DNA from: Chromatiaceae bacterium
Lineage (GTDB): Bacteria > Pseudomonadota > Gammaproteobacteria > Chromatiales > Chromatiaceae
DNA length: 64,000 bases
Assembly: GCA_016714645.1 (NCBI GenBank)
Contig: JADKCI010000005.1
Span: 186,001 to 250,000, forward strand
Direction: 5' to 3'
Position numbers and translations under genes: made by a program. Below the pieces are notes generated by a model, which did no database searches, was not told the origin of the DNA, and saw only the letters and a program-made list of their open reading frames with translations. Each line of letters begins with the position of its first letter. The stretch's first letter is position 1. Positions 50,363-59,908 of this stretch are shown piece after piece.

Positions 50363-51623
50363 CACCTGCCGGCGGCAGGGCGCCGTCCAGCAGTCTAATC
50401 GGGATTTCCGCCCAACGCGCGGCAAAGCGCCCCTGCCGCAGGTGTCGGAGTGCCAGCAGCACGCTCGCCACCGTGGCCTTCACATCCTGGCTGGGCGCCA
50501 GGCGAAGGGAAGCCGCCGCCATCCGCCGGTACAGACCGGGATCCCCGGCCAGGGCGCCGATGGCTTGCGCCAGGGCACCCACATCCCCGCAGGGATAGAC
50601 CAGGGCATTCACGCCTGGCCGGGCGGTGTCCGTCGGCCCCACACAACCGACCCGATCCGCGGCGATGATGGGATGCCCCAGGGCGAGGGATTCGGTGACG
50701 GACAGGGGATGGGCATCCCGGTCCGAGGTCACCGCCAACGCATCCGCCGCCAGCAACACCTGGGCGATCTCGCTCTGGTTGACAAAACCGGTGATGCGGG
50801 CGCGGGGTGCGATGCCGAGCTGGCGGATGCGGGCTTCGAGTTCGCCCCGCAGCGGACCGTCGCCCACGAACAAGGCGGCGATAGGCCGGGGGGAATCCGA
50901 CAAGCGGGCGATGGCCTCCGCCAGGTCCAGGGGCCTTTTCCAGGGTTCGAGCTTGCCCGACAGCGCCACCACGAACGCCTCGGCCGGCAGACCAAACCGG
51001 CGCCGCACATCACCACACTCATCCCCGCTCATCTGGTCCCGCACGGCGGCGAAGCGGCCGATATCCACCGGACAGGCGCCGCGAAACAGCCGGTCCGGGG
51101 CGACGCCGTAATGACGGTAATAGCGTTCGTTGTTGTCGCCAATGGTGATGAAGGCGTCGCAGCGCCGGAAGAAGGCGGGCAGGACCAGGCGTTTCAGCGT
51201 CCGCGCCAGCGGCGAACGGACGTGCACCAGCTCCGAATCGCCGAAGTAGAGCGCCGCCGCCCCGTTGCGATTCGCCCAGCGCACCGCCCGCCAACTGATG
51301 CCCTGGCCATAGCCATGCACCCACAGGGCATGGGGCCGATACGCATCCAGCCGGTGGGTCAGGTCCGGGCTGTCGACCTCCCGAAAGCCAAAACTCGCGG
51401 GCGAGTAGCCGGGGCGCAGGAATTCATGATCGTAGCCGTCGAGCAGCGGCACATCCCACTTGAAGGCCTGGCCGAAGCCGGGATCGAAGGAATCCCGGAC
51501 GCCATGATCGCAGAAATAGAAGACCTTCACCGCCAGGCCCGGCACCGTGGCCAAGGCGCGAAACACCGGTGAATAATGCTGGATCGGATGCGAGATAACG
51601 GCCGCGAAGCGCAATTCACTCAT
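50355..51623 (-). CDS. GT4-family glycosyltransferase
   Basis: The 422-aa protein has an N-terminal H-P-I-Q-H-Y-S-P-V-F segment and a C-terminal GT4 donor domain with S-G-K-L-E-P-W-K-R-P, F-V-G-D-G-P-L and the S-x(6)-S-V-T-E-S-L-A-L-G-H-P-I acceptor/E-x7-E region. It is a retaining GT-B enzyme. Start 51623 overlaps the upstream stop (TGATG); the longer frame lies inside that gene. Confidence 0.88.
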   Translation of the reverse strand: MSELRFAAVISHPIQHYSPVFRALATVPGLAVKVFYFCDHGVRDSFDPGFGQAFKWDVPLLDGYDHEFLRPGYSPASFGFREVDSPDLTHRLDAYRPHALWVHGYGQGISWRAVRWANRNGAAALYFGDSELVHVRSPLARTLKRLVLPAFFRRCDAFITIGDNNERYYRHYGVAPDRLFRGACPVDIGRFAAVRDQMSGDECGDVRRRFGLPAEAFVVALSGKLEPWKRPLDLAEAIARLSDSPRPIAALFVGDGPLRGELEARIRQLGIAPRARITGFVNQSEIAQVLLAADALAVTSDRDAHPLSVTESLALGHPIIAADRVGCVGPTDTARPGVNALVYPCGDVGALAQAIGALAGDPGLYRRMAAASLRLAPSQDVKATVASVLLALRHLRQGRFAARWAEIPIRLLDGALPPAGGG

Positions 51624-52564
51624 CAGGCTCTGTGACCCTTTTCGGTAGGCAATGGCAGCAGGGCGGGACCGCGGCGGTGCAGACGAGCGGCCCAGACCAG
51701 ACCCCGTAGCTCGCCGGTCAGTTTGATGGGGATGCACCAGGGACGGGCCAGATGATAGCGGGTGCGAACCGACCGGAACAGCCGCCAGAGGATGAATCCC
51801 AGCCGCTCCCAGCCCCGGCCCTCGCGGAAGGCGAGATAGTATTCCCCCATGGAATGAGCCGGACTGGCGCTGCACAGGGGGTTGCCGTAGGCGCGGGTGC
51901 CGCCGCGCGCCGCCTGGAGGTGGCGCAGCGAGGCGGCCGGATCGAACCGGACCTTGCCACCGCTGAACCGGCGCAGTCGGCGGGCGAATTCGGTTTCGAA
52001 GCGATAGGCCACGCCCTGGAAGTTCTCATCGAAGCCCCCGGCTTGCAGGGCCACCTCTCGCCGCACCGAAAAATTGCAGCCAATGCTGTCGTAAATATCA
52101 GCTCCGTGAGTGCTGTTGAAGGGAAAGTCTAGATCCCGCCAAATCCCAGCCCGTATTCGCCGAACTGGGGGCTCAACGGGATGCTGTCCTGGTTGAAGAA
52201 CCTGTCCCACCACCCCAACCACCAGCCGGTCTGTATAGTTGCGGGCATGGGCTCCCACCAACCCAGGTCCGGGAATAATGTCGTCGTCGAGAAACAGCAC
52301 CAGCGGGAAACGGGCGGCCAGCAAGCCGGCGTTCATGGCGGCGGTGACCGATGGGCGCTCCAGGCGGCGCCAGCGGATGCAACCCGCCGCGTCCCACGCC
52401 GCCAGTTGATCCGCCGTGGCCGGCTCGTGCCGTTCGGTCTGATCGACCACCAGGATTTCGTCGGCCGGCGGCTCCTGGCGCAACAGGGCGTGCAGGGTAT
52501 CGACCAGGACCTGCTCCCGGCGGTAGGTAGGGATGACAATGGAGATGGCGTTAGACGGTAGCAT
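51623..52564 (-). CDS. GT2-family glycosyltransferase
   Basis: The 313-aa GT-A protein has I-S-I-V-I-P-T-Y-R-R, L-V-V-D-Q-T, the metal site F-L-D-D-D-I-I and a late G-x-Y-x-F-E-T-E-F-A acceptor region. It should be an inverting sugar transferase acting in the cytoplasm. It is coupled to the GT4 gene downstream. The 255 bp before it hold no supported gene. Confidence 0.87.
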   Translation of the reverse strand: MLPSNAISIVIPTYRREQVLVDTLHALLRQEPPADEILVVDQTERHEPATADQLAAWDAAGCIRWRRLERPSVTAAMNAGLLAARFPLVLFLDDDIIPGPGLVGAHARNYTDRLVVGVVGQVLQPGQHPVEPPVRRIRAGIWRDLDFPFNSTHGADIYDSIGCNFSVRREVALQAGGFDENFQGVAYRFETEFARRLRRFSGGKVRFDPAASLRHLQAARGGTRAYGNPLCSASPAHSMGEYYLAFREGRGWERLGFILWRLFRSVRTRYHLARPWCIPIKLTGELRGLVWAARLHRRGPALLPLPTEKGHRA

Positions 52565-52819
52565 CGCGAATTGGATTCACACGGGATTGTCGTTCTTGAC
52601 CAAATAACGGTGGCATCAACCACCGCATGGGGGTATCAGGGACCGACCAGGTTTCATTATTGATCTCCTGGCACCCAGCAGGTCAGGTTCCACTCGATGA
52701 TCCAGGGATCTCACGGAAAAGTGGTCTGTCCCGGTTATTGTTCCGCCTGGAGGGGGCATGTAATCACGCGGGATTTCAACAGAGATCTTCCATCCTGGGA
52801 GGCCCCTTGCATTCAAAGA

Positions 52820-53794
52820 TCAGCCTGCCTCATTGCGCCGCCAAAACCGGCGCAAGCGATTGTGAAGCGGCACATAACGGCGATAGCCGAGCAGACGTAA
52901 GAGTACCCGCTTGATCACCTGCCCTTCAACCACGGCATCAGGGAAAAACCCCGGACCTATTTCATCGAGGCGGGCGAGAATACGCCGGTAGTGGGGAAGG
53001 TCAAATCGGTGAGCCACATAAATGTCACGGTACAGATAGTTGCATAAACATTGGCGGCGCCAGGGCGTCAGAAGCTGCCTTTCCCGCATCACTGCGTAAA
53101 TATGATCAAGAATATGGAAACGGGCATGGGCATACTCACTCAGCGAACTCGCGCTAGCGCGCGGTCCACCGTGATCCCGCCAAACGAACACGGGCTCTTC
53201 CAGGGTCGCGATTCGGGGCTCTCGAAGCAGCACCTTAATGAGAAAAAACCAATCATCCGGATGCGGCACTCGCGGATCCCAACGAACCTCCGCAATCGCC
53301 GTAGACCGGTACAAAACAGCCGATATCGGCGAGCCATAGCCGGAAAGGATGGCGTCGTAGGGATTGCCAGCATAAGGCATAGGATTCGAAGAAACGGCCC
53401 GCTCCAGATTCACATCGTCCATCGACGAGCGCAACCACCCGGAAATCACAAGATCCGACGAAGACCCCTCGATCGTGGCCACCTCTTTCACCAGCGCCCC
53501 GGGCAGCAGCAAGTCGTCGGAGTCGAGAAACTTGATGTACTTGCCACTGGCCACTGCCAGACCCTCGTTACGGGCCAACTGGGGACCGCGATTGCGCTGG
53601 AGCCGAATATAACGGCAGGTTGGGTGGTCACGGCAGAACTTCGCTAGCCGGCGGGCCTCCTCCGGCGCGGAGCCATCATCCACCACGATAACTTCATGAG
53701 ACAGGGCAGGCCCCGCGCACAGAGCCACCGACGCGATAGCCTGTTCTGCAAGTCCGGCGCGGTCATGTACAGGAATAATGATCGAGACGATCAT
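52820..53794 (-). CDS. GT2-family glycosyltransferase
   Basis: The 324-aa protein has V-S-I-I-I-P-V-H-D-R, V-I-V-V-D-D-G-S-A-P, K-F-L-D-S-D-D-L-L-L-P and a W-D-x-R-V-P-H-P-D-D-W region. It is an inverting GT-A enzyme of unknown sugar. It overlaps the deacetylase upstream by ATGA and is probably co-expressed with it. Confidence 0.88.
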   Translation of the reverse strand: MIVSIIIPVHDRAGLAEQAIASVALCAGPALSHEVIVVDDGSAPEEARRLAKFCRDHPTCRYIRLQRNRGPQLARNEGLAVASGKYIKFLDSDDLLLPGALVKEVATIEGSSSDLVISGWLRSSMDDVNLERAVSSNPMPYAGNPYDAILSGYGSPISAVLYRSTAIAEVRWDPRVPHPDDWFFLIKVLLREPRIATLEEPVFVWRDHGGPRASASSLSEYAHARFHILDHIYAVMRERQLLTPWRRQCLCNYLYRDIYVAHRFDLPHYRRILARLDEIGPGFFPDAVVEGQVIKRVLLRLLGYRRYVPLHNRLRRFWRRNEAG

Positions 53795-54744
53795 GGGCCT
53801 GACCGCCGTGAAAGCGGAAGTGCGCTTGCTAGCCGCGACTTAATCAAACGCAATCGCTCGCGAAGATAATAGGGTATTCCGACCCATTGTCTGGCCGCTT
53901 GACTCGTCTGCCTGGCATGCTGGACAAGAAGGGAGGGGTCGCCGATCCGCAGCCTGGGCTCCTGGCAAAGGCACTCCAGAAGGATGCGAGTAAACAACAC
54001 GGAATAAATCCAAACGTCGTGTTGCAGCAGCACTATCCCAGACCGAGTGGCACGCGCGCTTTGCAGGAACTCCGAGACGGCGTCATTGAGGTTGTCTCGG
54101 GATAGATCCACCGCGGATTTTTCCCAGTCCCGGGTGGCATGAGTCCAGTTGAGCGGTAAGGAATACTGAGACAACGAGGCCCGACGCCACATGCGCAAAG
54201 TGCGGCCAAAATGCCATTGCCCCCAAGGCGGACGAAACAGACTGTGGGCTTGCCCGGTAATCTTGCGAAGGAGACAATCAGTTTTCTGTACCTCGTCAAC
54301 ACAGCACTCGGCGGGAAGCTGCAAGAACCGGGTGTGGCTAAACGAATGGTTACCCAACACGCTGCCGGAATCGTGCAATTTCCGCAGCACATCATGCGTG
54401 CTCTGATCGGCGTCCAGAGTATCGCCGCGCACAAAGAATAACGCACGCTGATCGTACTCGGCGAGAACACGCGCCAGATTAGCGGTTGTCGATGCTGCAA
54501 AGTTCCAACAGGGATCCACCGCCAGGATTGATTCACGTGCCGTCTCCGCGTCCTGAATCGAATCACCCCAGGCCGCAAAAGGCGATGCTGGACCGTCATC
54601 GTAGGTGAGAAAGACCAGCCCAGTGAGCGGTTCAAGAAACGAATCACTATTAAACCGAGCACCGAATCGAAACCAGAAGTCATACGCCACGACGCCCAGG
54701 AGCGCCAGCGGCACAAGAATCATGGCGAATGCAGTCATGGTCAC
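53791..54744 (-). CDS. Polysaccharide deacetylase (NodB-type)
   Basis: The 317-aa protein has an N-terminal membrane helix (about 4-22) and a NodB domain with F-L-T-Y-D-D-G-P, the metal motif N-H-S-F-S-H and R-P-P-W-G. It would remove acetyl groups from sugars, probably at the periplasmic face. There is an extra insertion of about 50 residues after the first motif. It sits between glycosyltransferase and methyltransferase genes of the glycan locus. Confidence 0.85.
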   Translation of the reverse strand: MTMTAFAMILVPLALLGVVAYDFWFRFGARFNSDSFLEPLTGLVFLTYDDGPASPFAAWGDSIQDAETARESILAVDPCWNFAASTTANLARVLAEYDQRALFFVRGDTLDADQSTHDVLRKLHDSGSVLGNHSFSHTRFLQLPAECCVDEVQKTDCLLRKITGQAHSLFRPPWGQWHFGRTLRMWRRASLSQYSLPLNWTHATRDWEKSAVDLSRDNLNDAVSEFLQSARATRSGIVLLQHDVWIYSVLFTRILLECLCQEPRLRIGDPSLLVQHARQTSQAARQWVGIPYYLRERLRLIKSRLASALPLSRRSGP

Positions 54745-54752
54745 AACAGGCT

Positions 54753-55472
54753 TCAGGACGTGCGCGTAAGGAGTCGGACGCTGTCTTCGTCGCCGGCGCT
54801 TGTGACGGCGAAGCCGAAGCGATCTCCAATCCAGCCGAGATCACGATCGTCAAGGCTCCAGCGTAGATCCCCGCCCGGGATGACCCAACGCATACCTCCT
54901 ATGTCGGTAAGCGCCATGCCACCCGCTTTCAATAAAGCGCTGTAGCTGCACCACATGGTGAAGAAGTGAAACTTACAGCAGGCGGCAAAACTCGGATTGT
55001 TGTCGATAATGAAATCAAACTGATTTGGCAGTTGCGGCAGTGCTGGATCGTACTTGTTGATCAGATGGCAACTGTAATTCGGCAGGCCGAGGTCAACAGC
55101 GTGCTGCTGCTCGGTCGTGGCGATCGTGATCCCCACAATCTCTGCCACTTCACCGTGCCAGCGCTCGGCAAAGCCGGAGTTGCCCACTCCGACGTGGAGC
55201 ACCCTTGCGCCTGTGTGCCTGAGAGCGCCGAATACCCGTTCGATGCGCAGTTGATCCGGGGTGGTATGTTTGCTGGACCAGTCGAAGATCCGCTCGCCAT
55301 CACCCTCGTTCTCGCGGGCGAGGATTTGCGTCGTCCGCCACGTAAGGTCGGGGTTCCCGCAAAAGTCACAACAACCGAGGAAACTGCGCTTGGGGACAAG
55401 ATTGGAGAGCGGCGCGGGAAGACGCCGGCGTAAGCTCGCTAAGCCGCGATCAAGCATGTTGTATCCATCCAT
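54753..55472 (-). CDS. Methyltransferase-like protein of unknown function
   Basis: The 239-aa protein has A-R-V-L-H-V-G-V-G-N-S-G-F (a SAM-type glycine loop) and F-D-F-I-I-D-N-N, suggesting a Rossmann methyltransferase fold. An early C-C-D-F-C-G knuckle is unusual. I do not recognise a closer family. Met 55472 and Met 55457 are both possible starts. It is 8 bp before the deacetylase gene. Confidence 0.6.
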   Translation of the reverse strand: MDGYNMLDRGLASLRRRLPAPLSNLVPKRSFLGCCDFCGNPDLTWRTTQILARENEGDGERIFDWSSKHTTPDQLRIERVFGALRHTGARVLHVGVGNSGFAERWHGEVAEIVGITIATTEQQHAVDLGLPNYSCHLINKYDPALPQLPNQFDFIIDNNPSFAACCKFHFFTMWCSYSALLKAGGMALTDIGGMRWVIPGGDLRWSLDDRDLGWIGDRFGFAVTSAGDEDSVRLLTRTS

Positions 55473-55537
55473 CGGTGTATTTAAGGAATCGAAACGGAGG
55501 TAAAACGATCGCCCTCAAAAAGGATTCATGCCGGGGC

Positions 55538-56272
55538 CTATCGCTTTATAAAAAGCCCATTGTATCCCGCCAACGAAACCATACGATAGCCATGCGCGGA
55601 CAGTTTCTGGTAAATTTCATTATGCATAATACTTTCCATAGCTTGATGATCCATTTCAATCAGAATAATTATCGGCCTGTATTTATCTAAGTCGATAGAT
55701 CGTATGACGGCAGCATCATGACCCTCCACGTCCACTTTTAGCAATTCGAACTCTTTAGGGCACCGTTGCTCGTCCAAGATCGCAGTTAACGTCTTCGGGA
55801 CGAGCTTTCTAACTTCGTTGATTCTGACAGATTCTTTCCAAGCTGCCGCATGTTCTCGCTCGACGGTACTGAGCAGGGAGCCCTCAAACATGATGAAATC
55901 CAGTTCTCTTGCCTCATCGGACACCAGGGTGGCAACGACTTGATCCCTAGGCCTGACTTTTTTGTACAGATCTGTCATTTCCTGGTTTGCGTCAATGGCG
56001 ATGCCTCGCCAACCGAGCTGATAAAGCCTCCAAGTATTAGAGTGGTAAATCGGGTGATTGCAACCGACATCGACATAAAATCCGGGCGTTCGGATAGAGA
56101 GAACCTCCGTTAAGTAGAACCAGAGGAGTGCATCCTCCCCCAAGCTGCCCCAGACCAGGTCCACGTACGGATTTAACAGGTTACCAAGCCACCGATGCAC
56201 CGCCAGTCCCAAGCCGCGCCGCCAACCCAGATGGCGGATATAGGCGCCGAGTCGCTCATAAACGCCTTTCAC
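55538..56272 (-). CDS. FkbM-family methyltransferase
   Basis: The 244-aa protein has F-Y-V-D-V-G-C-N-H-P (SAM region), I-A-I-D-A-N and the signature L-L-K-V-D-V-E-G-H-D. It is markedly AT-rich, suggesting a separate origin. It probably methylates a glycan residue. Confidence 0.85.
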   Translation of the reverse strand: MKGVYERLGAYIRHLGWRRGLGLAVHRWLGNLLNPYVDLVWGSLGEDALLWFYLTEVLSIRTPGFYVDVGCNHPIYHSNTWRLYQLGWRGIAIDANQEMTDLYKKVRPRDQVVATLVSDEARELDFIMFEGSLLSTVEREHAAAWKESVRINEVRKLVPKTLTAILDEQRCPKEFELLKVDVEGHDAAVIRSIDLDKYRPIIILIEMDHQAMESIMHNEIYQKLSAHGYRMVSLAGYNGLFIKR

Positions 56273-56297
56273 ATCACGATCCCGCTAAAAGATTCAT

Positions 56298-56630
56298 TCA
56301 ACAGTTCCCGATATATCCCGATATAAGACCGCACCACGATCGGCAGGCCGAGGTCAAAACCCACGGGCGAGCAAAGTCGTCGTGGTTGATGACACACAGA
56401 CGGCCTGCGTGGGCTCGAACGAATCCACAACCCGACAGCTCATCGGCGTAATGCCAGGTCCAATACTGGTAGCGATCGTCGATCAAGACCACGTCGGCCG
56501 TCGCCGGATCAGGAGACACCCGGATTTCGGGCACCTTGCCAGCGCTCTGCTCCAGTGCCTCGATGAAGGCGGCGTTACGCCCGGCAATGGCGGTATCCCC
56601 AGGCTTCGCAAAATAGATGTTCAAACTCAT
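56298..56630 (-). pseudogene. N-terminal fragment of a glycan-locus protein
   Basis: This 110-codon frame starts with M-S-L-N-I-Y-F-A-K-P-G-D and has V-V-L-I-D-D-R-Y-Q-Y-W and V-I-N-H-D-D-F-A-R-P, which look like the first 90 residues of a longer transferase. After that it changes character and stops. A +1 shift near 56370 gives a continuing protein-like stretch (D-L-G-L-P-I-V-V-R-S-Y-I-G-I-Y) up to the next gene, so a frameshift or deletion is likely. Its start overlaps the upstream GT2 stop (ATGA). Confidence 0.5.
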
Positions 56631-57634
56631 CGCGCAGCTCCGGCGGAGGGCTGCTCGCGCCGGCGGAGGCCCGCCAGCGGTTCCGCCCAGGTGGCGAGTC
56701 GCCGCCAACCCAGGATCTCCGCAATCCATCCATAGAGGCGATACTCGCCGCGGCGGGCCCTGTCGGTCTCGGCGGCGAGCCCGAGCAGTTGCTTCGCCTC
56801 GGCGGTCAGACCACGGGCTCCGGCTTGGCGCGCCAACCGAAACAGGTTGCGGGCAAAGTGCTTCATCTCCTTGGCTTCAGCCGGCACCCCTGCCGCTCGG
56901 GCATGGCCGAGCACCTGAACATGCGCGGACAGCAGATCCCGAAACGCCTGCTCGTCGCGGTGCCAACGCAGACCTTCACGCGGCCCGGCATGATGCCGAA
57001 CGTCGGATACGAAGTCGTCGCAGTAATGGAGTTTCGCGCCCTGCGCACCCAGGCGGCATTCATATTCCCAGTCTTCGAGTATGCGCAGCCCCGACCAGGG
57101 CCCGATGCCCTGCAGGGCGGAAAGGCGGTAGAGTGGCGTCTCGGTTGCCCAAAGCCGCCCTTGTAGCGCCGCCGGGAACAGGGTCCGGTGCCTCTGGCCG
57201 GTGCGCCGGCTCGGGACAGCCCGAGGCATCTCGCCCAAGCTGTACTCACGCATCTTGCCGTAGGACAACGCACAGTCCGGATTGGCCTCCAATCCAGCCA
57301 CCTGAAGCTCGAGCTTACGCGGAAGCAACAGATCGTCGCTGTCCAGAAATTGGATATAGTCACCGGCGGCCACCTCCAAGCCGGCCTGCCGGGCAAGTCC
57401 GGGCCCACGATTGGAAACGCGAATCGAGCGCACGACCTCGGGGGATTCGCCGATGAGCGACCTGATCTGATGCATCGCCTCCGCATCGGTCGAACCATCG
57501 TCCACGATAATGACCTCGATAGGCCGATAGGTCTGGGCCAGCGCACTCTGCACGGCCTCGCGCAACAGCCCGGTCCGATTGTAGACGGGAATGATGACCG
57601 AGACGAGCTGGCCGCGGATGCCCTTCATCGCCAT
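56627..57634 (-). CDS. GT2-family glycosyltransferase
   Basis: The 335-aa protein has V-S-V-I-I-P-V-Y-N-R, V-I-I-V-D-D-G-S-T-D, Q-F-L-D-S-D-D-L-L-L-P-R and W-E-Y-E-C-R-L-G, followed by a helical tail. It is an intact inverting GT-A enzyme and the apparent relative of the relic at 50123-50362. Confidence 0.88.
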   Translation of the reverse strand: MAMKGIRGQLVSVIIPVYNRTGLLREAVQSALAQTYRPIEVIIVDDGSTDAEAMHQIRSLIGESPEVVRSIRVSNRGPGLARQAGLEVAAGDYIQFLDSDDLLLPRKLELQVAGLEANPDCALSYGKMREYSLGEMPRAVPSRRTGQRHRTLFPAALQGRLWATETPLYRLSALQGIGPWSGLRILEDWEYECRLGAQGAKLHYCDDFVSDVRHHAGPREGLRWHRDEQAFRDLLSAHVQVLGHARAAGVPAEAKEMKHFARNLFRLARQAGARGLTAEAKQLLGLAAETDRARRGEYRLYGWIAEILGWRRLATWAEPLAGLRRREQPSAGAAR

Positions 57635-57670
57635 CCGCGGGACCGCGCCCTTGTCGTCAGCGGAGCCCGA

Positions 57671-58036
57671 TCAACGACTTTGCGCATGTCCTGGTTCTCC
57701 GCGCGGCGGCAGGCCGCAGTGCGACAGAATAAAATCCACGATGGGCGCGGGATCATCCAATCCATGGGGATGATGTCCTACTCCGGCTTTGCTGATCACC
57801 CTGATGTCGCCGCCGAGCGCCCGGTACCTTTCCACCACGACATGGGTGTTTTCCGCCACCGGCACGATATCATCGGCATCGCCAACGACATGCAAAATCG
57901 GCAGTTGCGCAACTGCCAGCAGTTCTAGCTGGTGAATCGGACTTGGAAACTCGTCGCACACATGTCCTGCTGCCGAGCCATAGGCGTTGACGACAGCGTC
58001 CCAGTCCTTTTTCGAACCGCGGCCTTTACCGTCCAC
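57671..58036 (-). pseudogene. C-terminal fragment of an alpha/beta hydrolase
   Basis: The fragment carries the acid and base parts of an alpha/beta hydrolase: L-H-V-V-G-D-A-D-D-I-V-P and G-V-G-H-H-P-H-G. The N-terminal half with the nucleophile elbow is missing, and the frame begins inside the end of the GT2 gene upstream. It is probably a relic. Confidence 0.65.
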
Positions 58037-58916
58037 TGGCGCGCATTCCCCTTGTTATCCCCATATTGATAATGCACTGCCGGGCACGGTCGCCGCGCCC
58101 CTTCAGTAACTGCCACGCCCCTTTCAAGCCGTATTCCAGCTCGCGGAGCCTCGAGCCGCGCACGCTAGGCGCAACATCGCCCATCCGCACGATGGCGACG
58201 CCCTTCTGAATACCGTACCGGTAAAGGTAGCCCCATCGAAACCGCGCCGGGTCTTGCCCATGCCAGGCGCTGGTCGCGCCAACATAAAAGCCGGTAAACC
58301 CGGCCAGCTTGAGCCGCTGGAAATAGTCCTCCTCCTCGCCCCGGCCAGGAACATCCCCCCTCACCCCTAGGTCGGTACGAAACCCCCCCATCTGCTCGAA
58401 AGCGGGTCGGCGCAGGGCGAAGCTGGCACCGAAGGGACAGGGATCCTCGTGCAAGTAAGACCGATTCTGCGCACCCAGGTCGTAGTAAACCAACAGTCCA
58501 GCAATCAGCGCCATGCTCTCGTCGCGTAACCAACGCGGCGGTCCGTCTTGCCAAAGGGGGCGGATGCGTCCACCGAACCAGCTGGCGTCTGGTTGGGCGG
58601 CGAACGCCTGCTCGTAAGCGACTAGCCAGTCAAGATCGAACCGGACGTCGTCATCGGTAAACAACAGCACCTGACCTCGGCATTCGCGCAACGCCCGGTT
58701 GCGGGCAGCCGACAGGCCCTGCTCCGGCTCAAAGACATAGCGCAGTGGCAACCGTCCGATAAACGACTCGGCCACGGCGCGGGTCTGGTCGCGTGAGTTG
58801 TTGTCGATCAGCAGCAACTCCCAATTGCCTGCGGGTGCCCGGCAGACCGCAAGACTGCCCAGGGCCTGGCCCAGAAGGGCGTCGCGGTTGTACGTACATA
58901 GAGCCAGCGAGAACAT
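58026..58916 (-). CDS. GT2-family glycosyltransferase
   Basis: The 296-aa protein has F-S-L-A-L-C-T-Y-N-R, L-L-L-I-D-N-N-S, L-L-F-T-D-D-D-V and a G-E-E-E-D-Y acceptor-site region. ATG 58916 is chosen because AGGAGG lies five bases upstream; the earlier Met (58934) lies before that site. Confidence 0.88.
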   Translation of the reverse strand: MFSLALCTYNRDALLGQALGSLAVCRAPAGNWELLLIDNNSRDQTRAVAESFIGRLPLRYVFEPEQGLSAARNRALRECRGQVLLFTDDDVRFDLDWLVAYEQAFAAQPDASWFGGRIRPLWQDGPPRWLRDESMALIAGLLVYYDLGAQNRSYLHEDPCPFGASFALRRPAFEQMGGFRTDLGVRGDVPGRGEEEDYFQRLKLAGFTGFYVGATSAWHGQDPARFRWGYLYRYGIQKGVAIVRMGDVAPSVRGSRLRELEYGLKGAWQLLKGRGDRARQCIINMGITRGMRASGR

Positions 58917-59092
58917 CAAACCTCCTGCGTACAAGGGCCTACGGACACGGTTCTCCGCCCCGTCGCGGACCCGCCGCCTTTACACATGCGATTTTAGAGC
59001 GCAACAAATATGCTTAGCGCCCTGACATGTTCAGTTTCGTCGTCGGGAATACAGTCTAATCCGGGCGGGGAATGCAACGGTTCAAAAAAAGA

Positions 59093-59908
59093 CTAAAAAT
59101 AGACAACCCGGTCGAATAACCGACCAAGCAGTCTTTGAAACTGTAAGGATGATAAAAGCAAACTCGGGTACAAACCGCTAAACCGTGGAGCGAGGACCTC
59201 ACGTTCCAATCGCTGATAACGCTCTTTATTCGAAACCTTAAGGTAAGAATCCGGCACTGACGAAAACCATTGCCTTAGCCACCACATATGAAGCAAACAA
59301 GGATGCGAGAATCCGTCGAGTGTAATTTCCGTCGCCAAAAGATTTTTTTCGACTCCTGGAATAATGTATTGAATTGTTCCACCGGACGCGAGAACCGCCC
59401 AGAAAAACGGGTAATAAGGCTCTTTTCTGGAATAGCTGATTCTTGTGATATCCAACTTTTCCACATGGTCCCTATTTACCAAACGCTCAACGTCACTATA
59501 CTCGTAATCCCTCCACCCCACGGCGGAAACCACTTTTTTCAAGGCACTTTTCCGGATAATTGCAAAAAAAGTATTGCATGCTGTCGGATTATAATGCCGG
59601 TGAAAAGTACCCCCATCGGGTGTCGCCATTACGGCCACAGCCGGATTTTCATCCAAGCAATCTAGCAACCGCAAGAACTGAGTACGGTCAAGAATAAAAC
59701 AGTCCTCATCGACCAATACTTGATAATCCGTTTTGACGTCTTCACAGGTATTAACGAAATACAGTGGATCAAACTTCTTTGAGCCGGGAACCACTATTCG
59801 CTTGCATTCGGGGAAATTTAATTGCAGCAATCCTTGCGAATAGGCTAGCCATTTGGTCCCCATGGACGGTGTCAGAAAGGTAACGCGCTCCTCCAATCGC
59901 TTGGTCAT
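59093..59908 (-). CDS. Possible GT-A glycosyltransferase of unknown family
   Basis: The 271-aa protein has V-T-F-L-T-P-S-M-G-T at the start and Y-Q-V-L-V-D-E-D-C-F, a D-E-D motif after a beta strand as in GT-A enzymes. A W-W-L-R-Q-W-F block lies near the end. I cannot place it in a named family. The gene is AT-rich and is followed upstream by the GC-rich GT4 gene, with a 4-bp overlap. Confidence 0.6.
   Translation of the reverse strand: MTKRLEERVTFLTPSMGTKWLAYSQGLLQLNFPECKRIVVPGSKKFDPLYFVNTCEDVKTDYQVLVDEDCFILDRTQFLRLLDCLDENPAVAVMATPDGGTFHRHYNPTACNTFFAIIRKSALKKVVSAVGWRDYEYSDVERLVNRDHVEKLDITRISYSRKEPYYPFFWAVLASGGTIQYIIPGVEKNLLATEITLDGFSHPCLLHMWWLRQWFSSVPDSYLKVSNKERYQRLEREVLAPRFSGLYPSLLLSSLQFQRLLGRLFDRVVYF

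Noticed and set aside
52565..52819. Possible gene or mobile-element end in the 255-bp gap
   Set aside because: Short frames lack start signals and domains, and no inverted ends were found.
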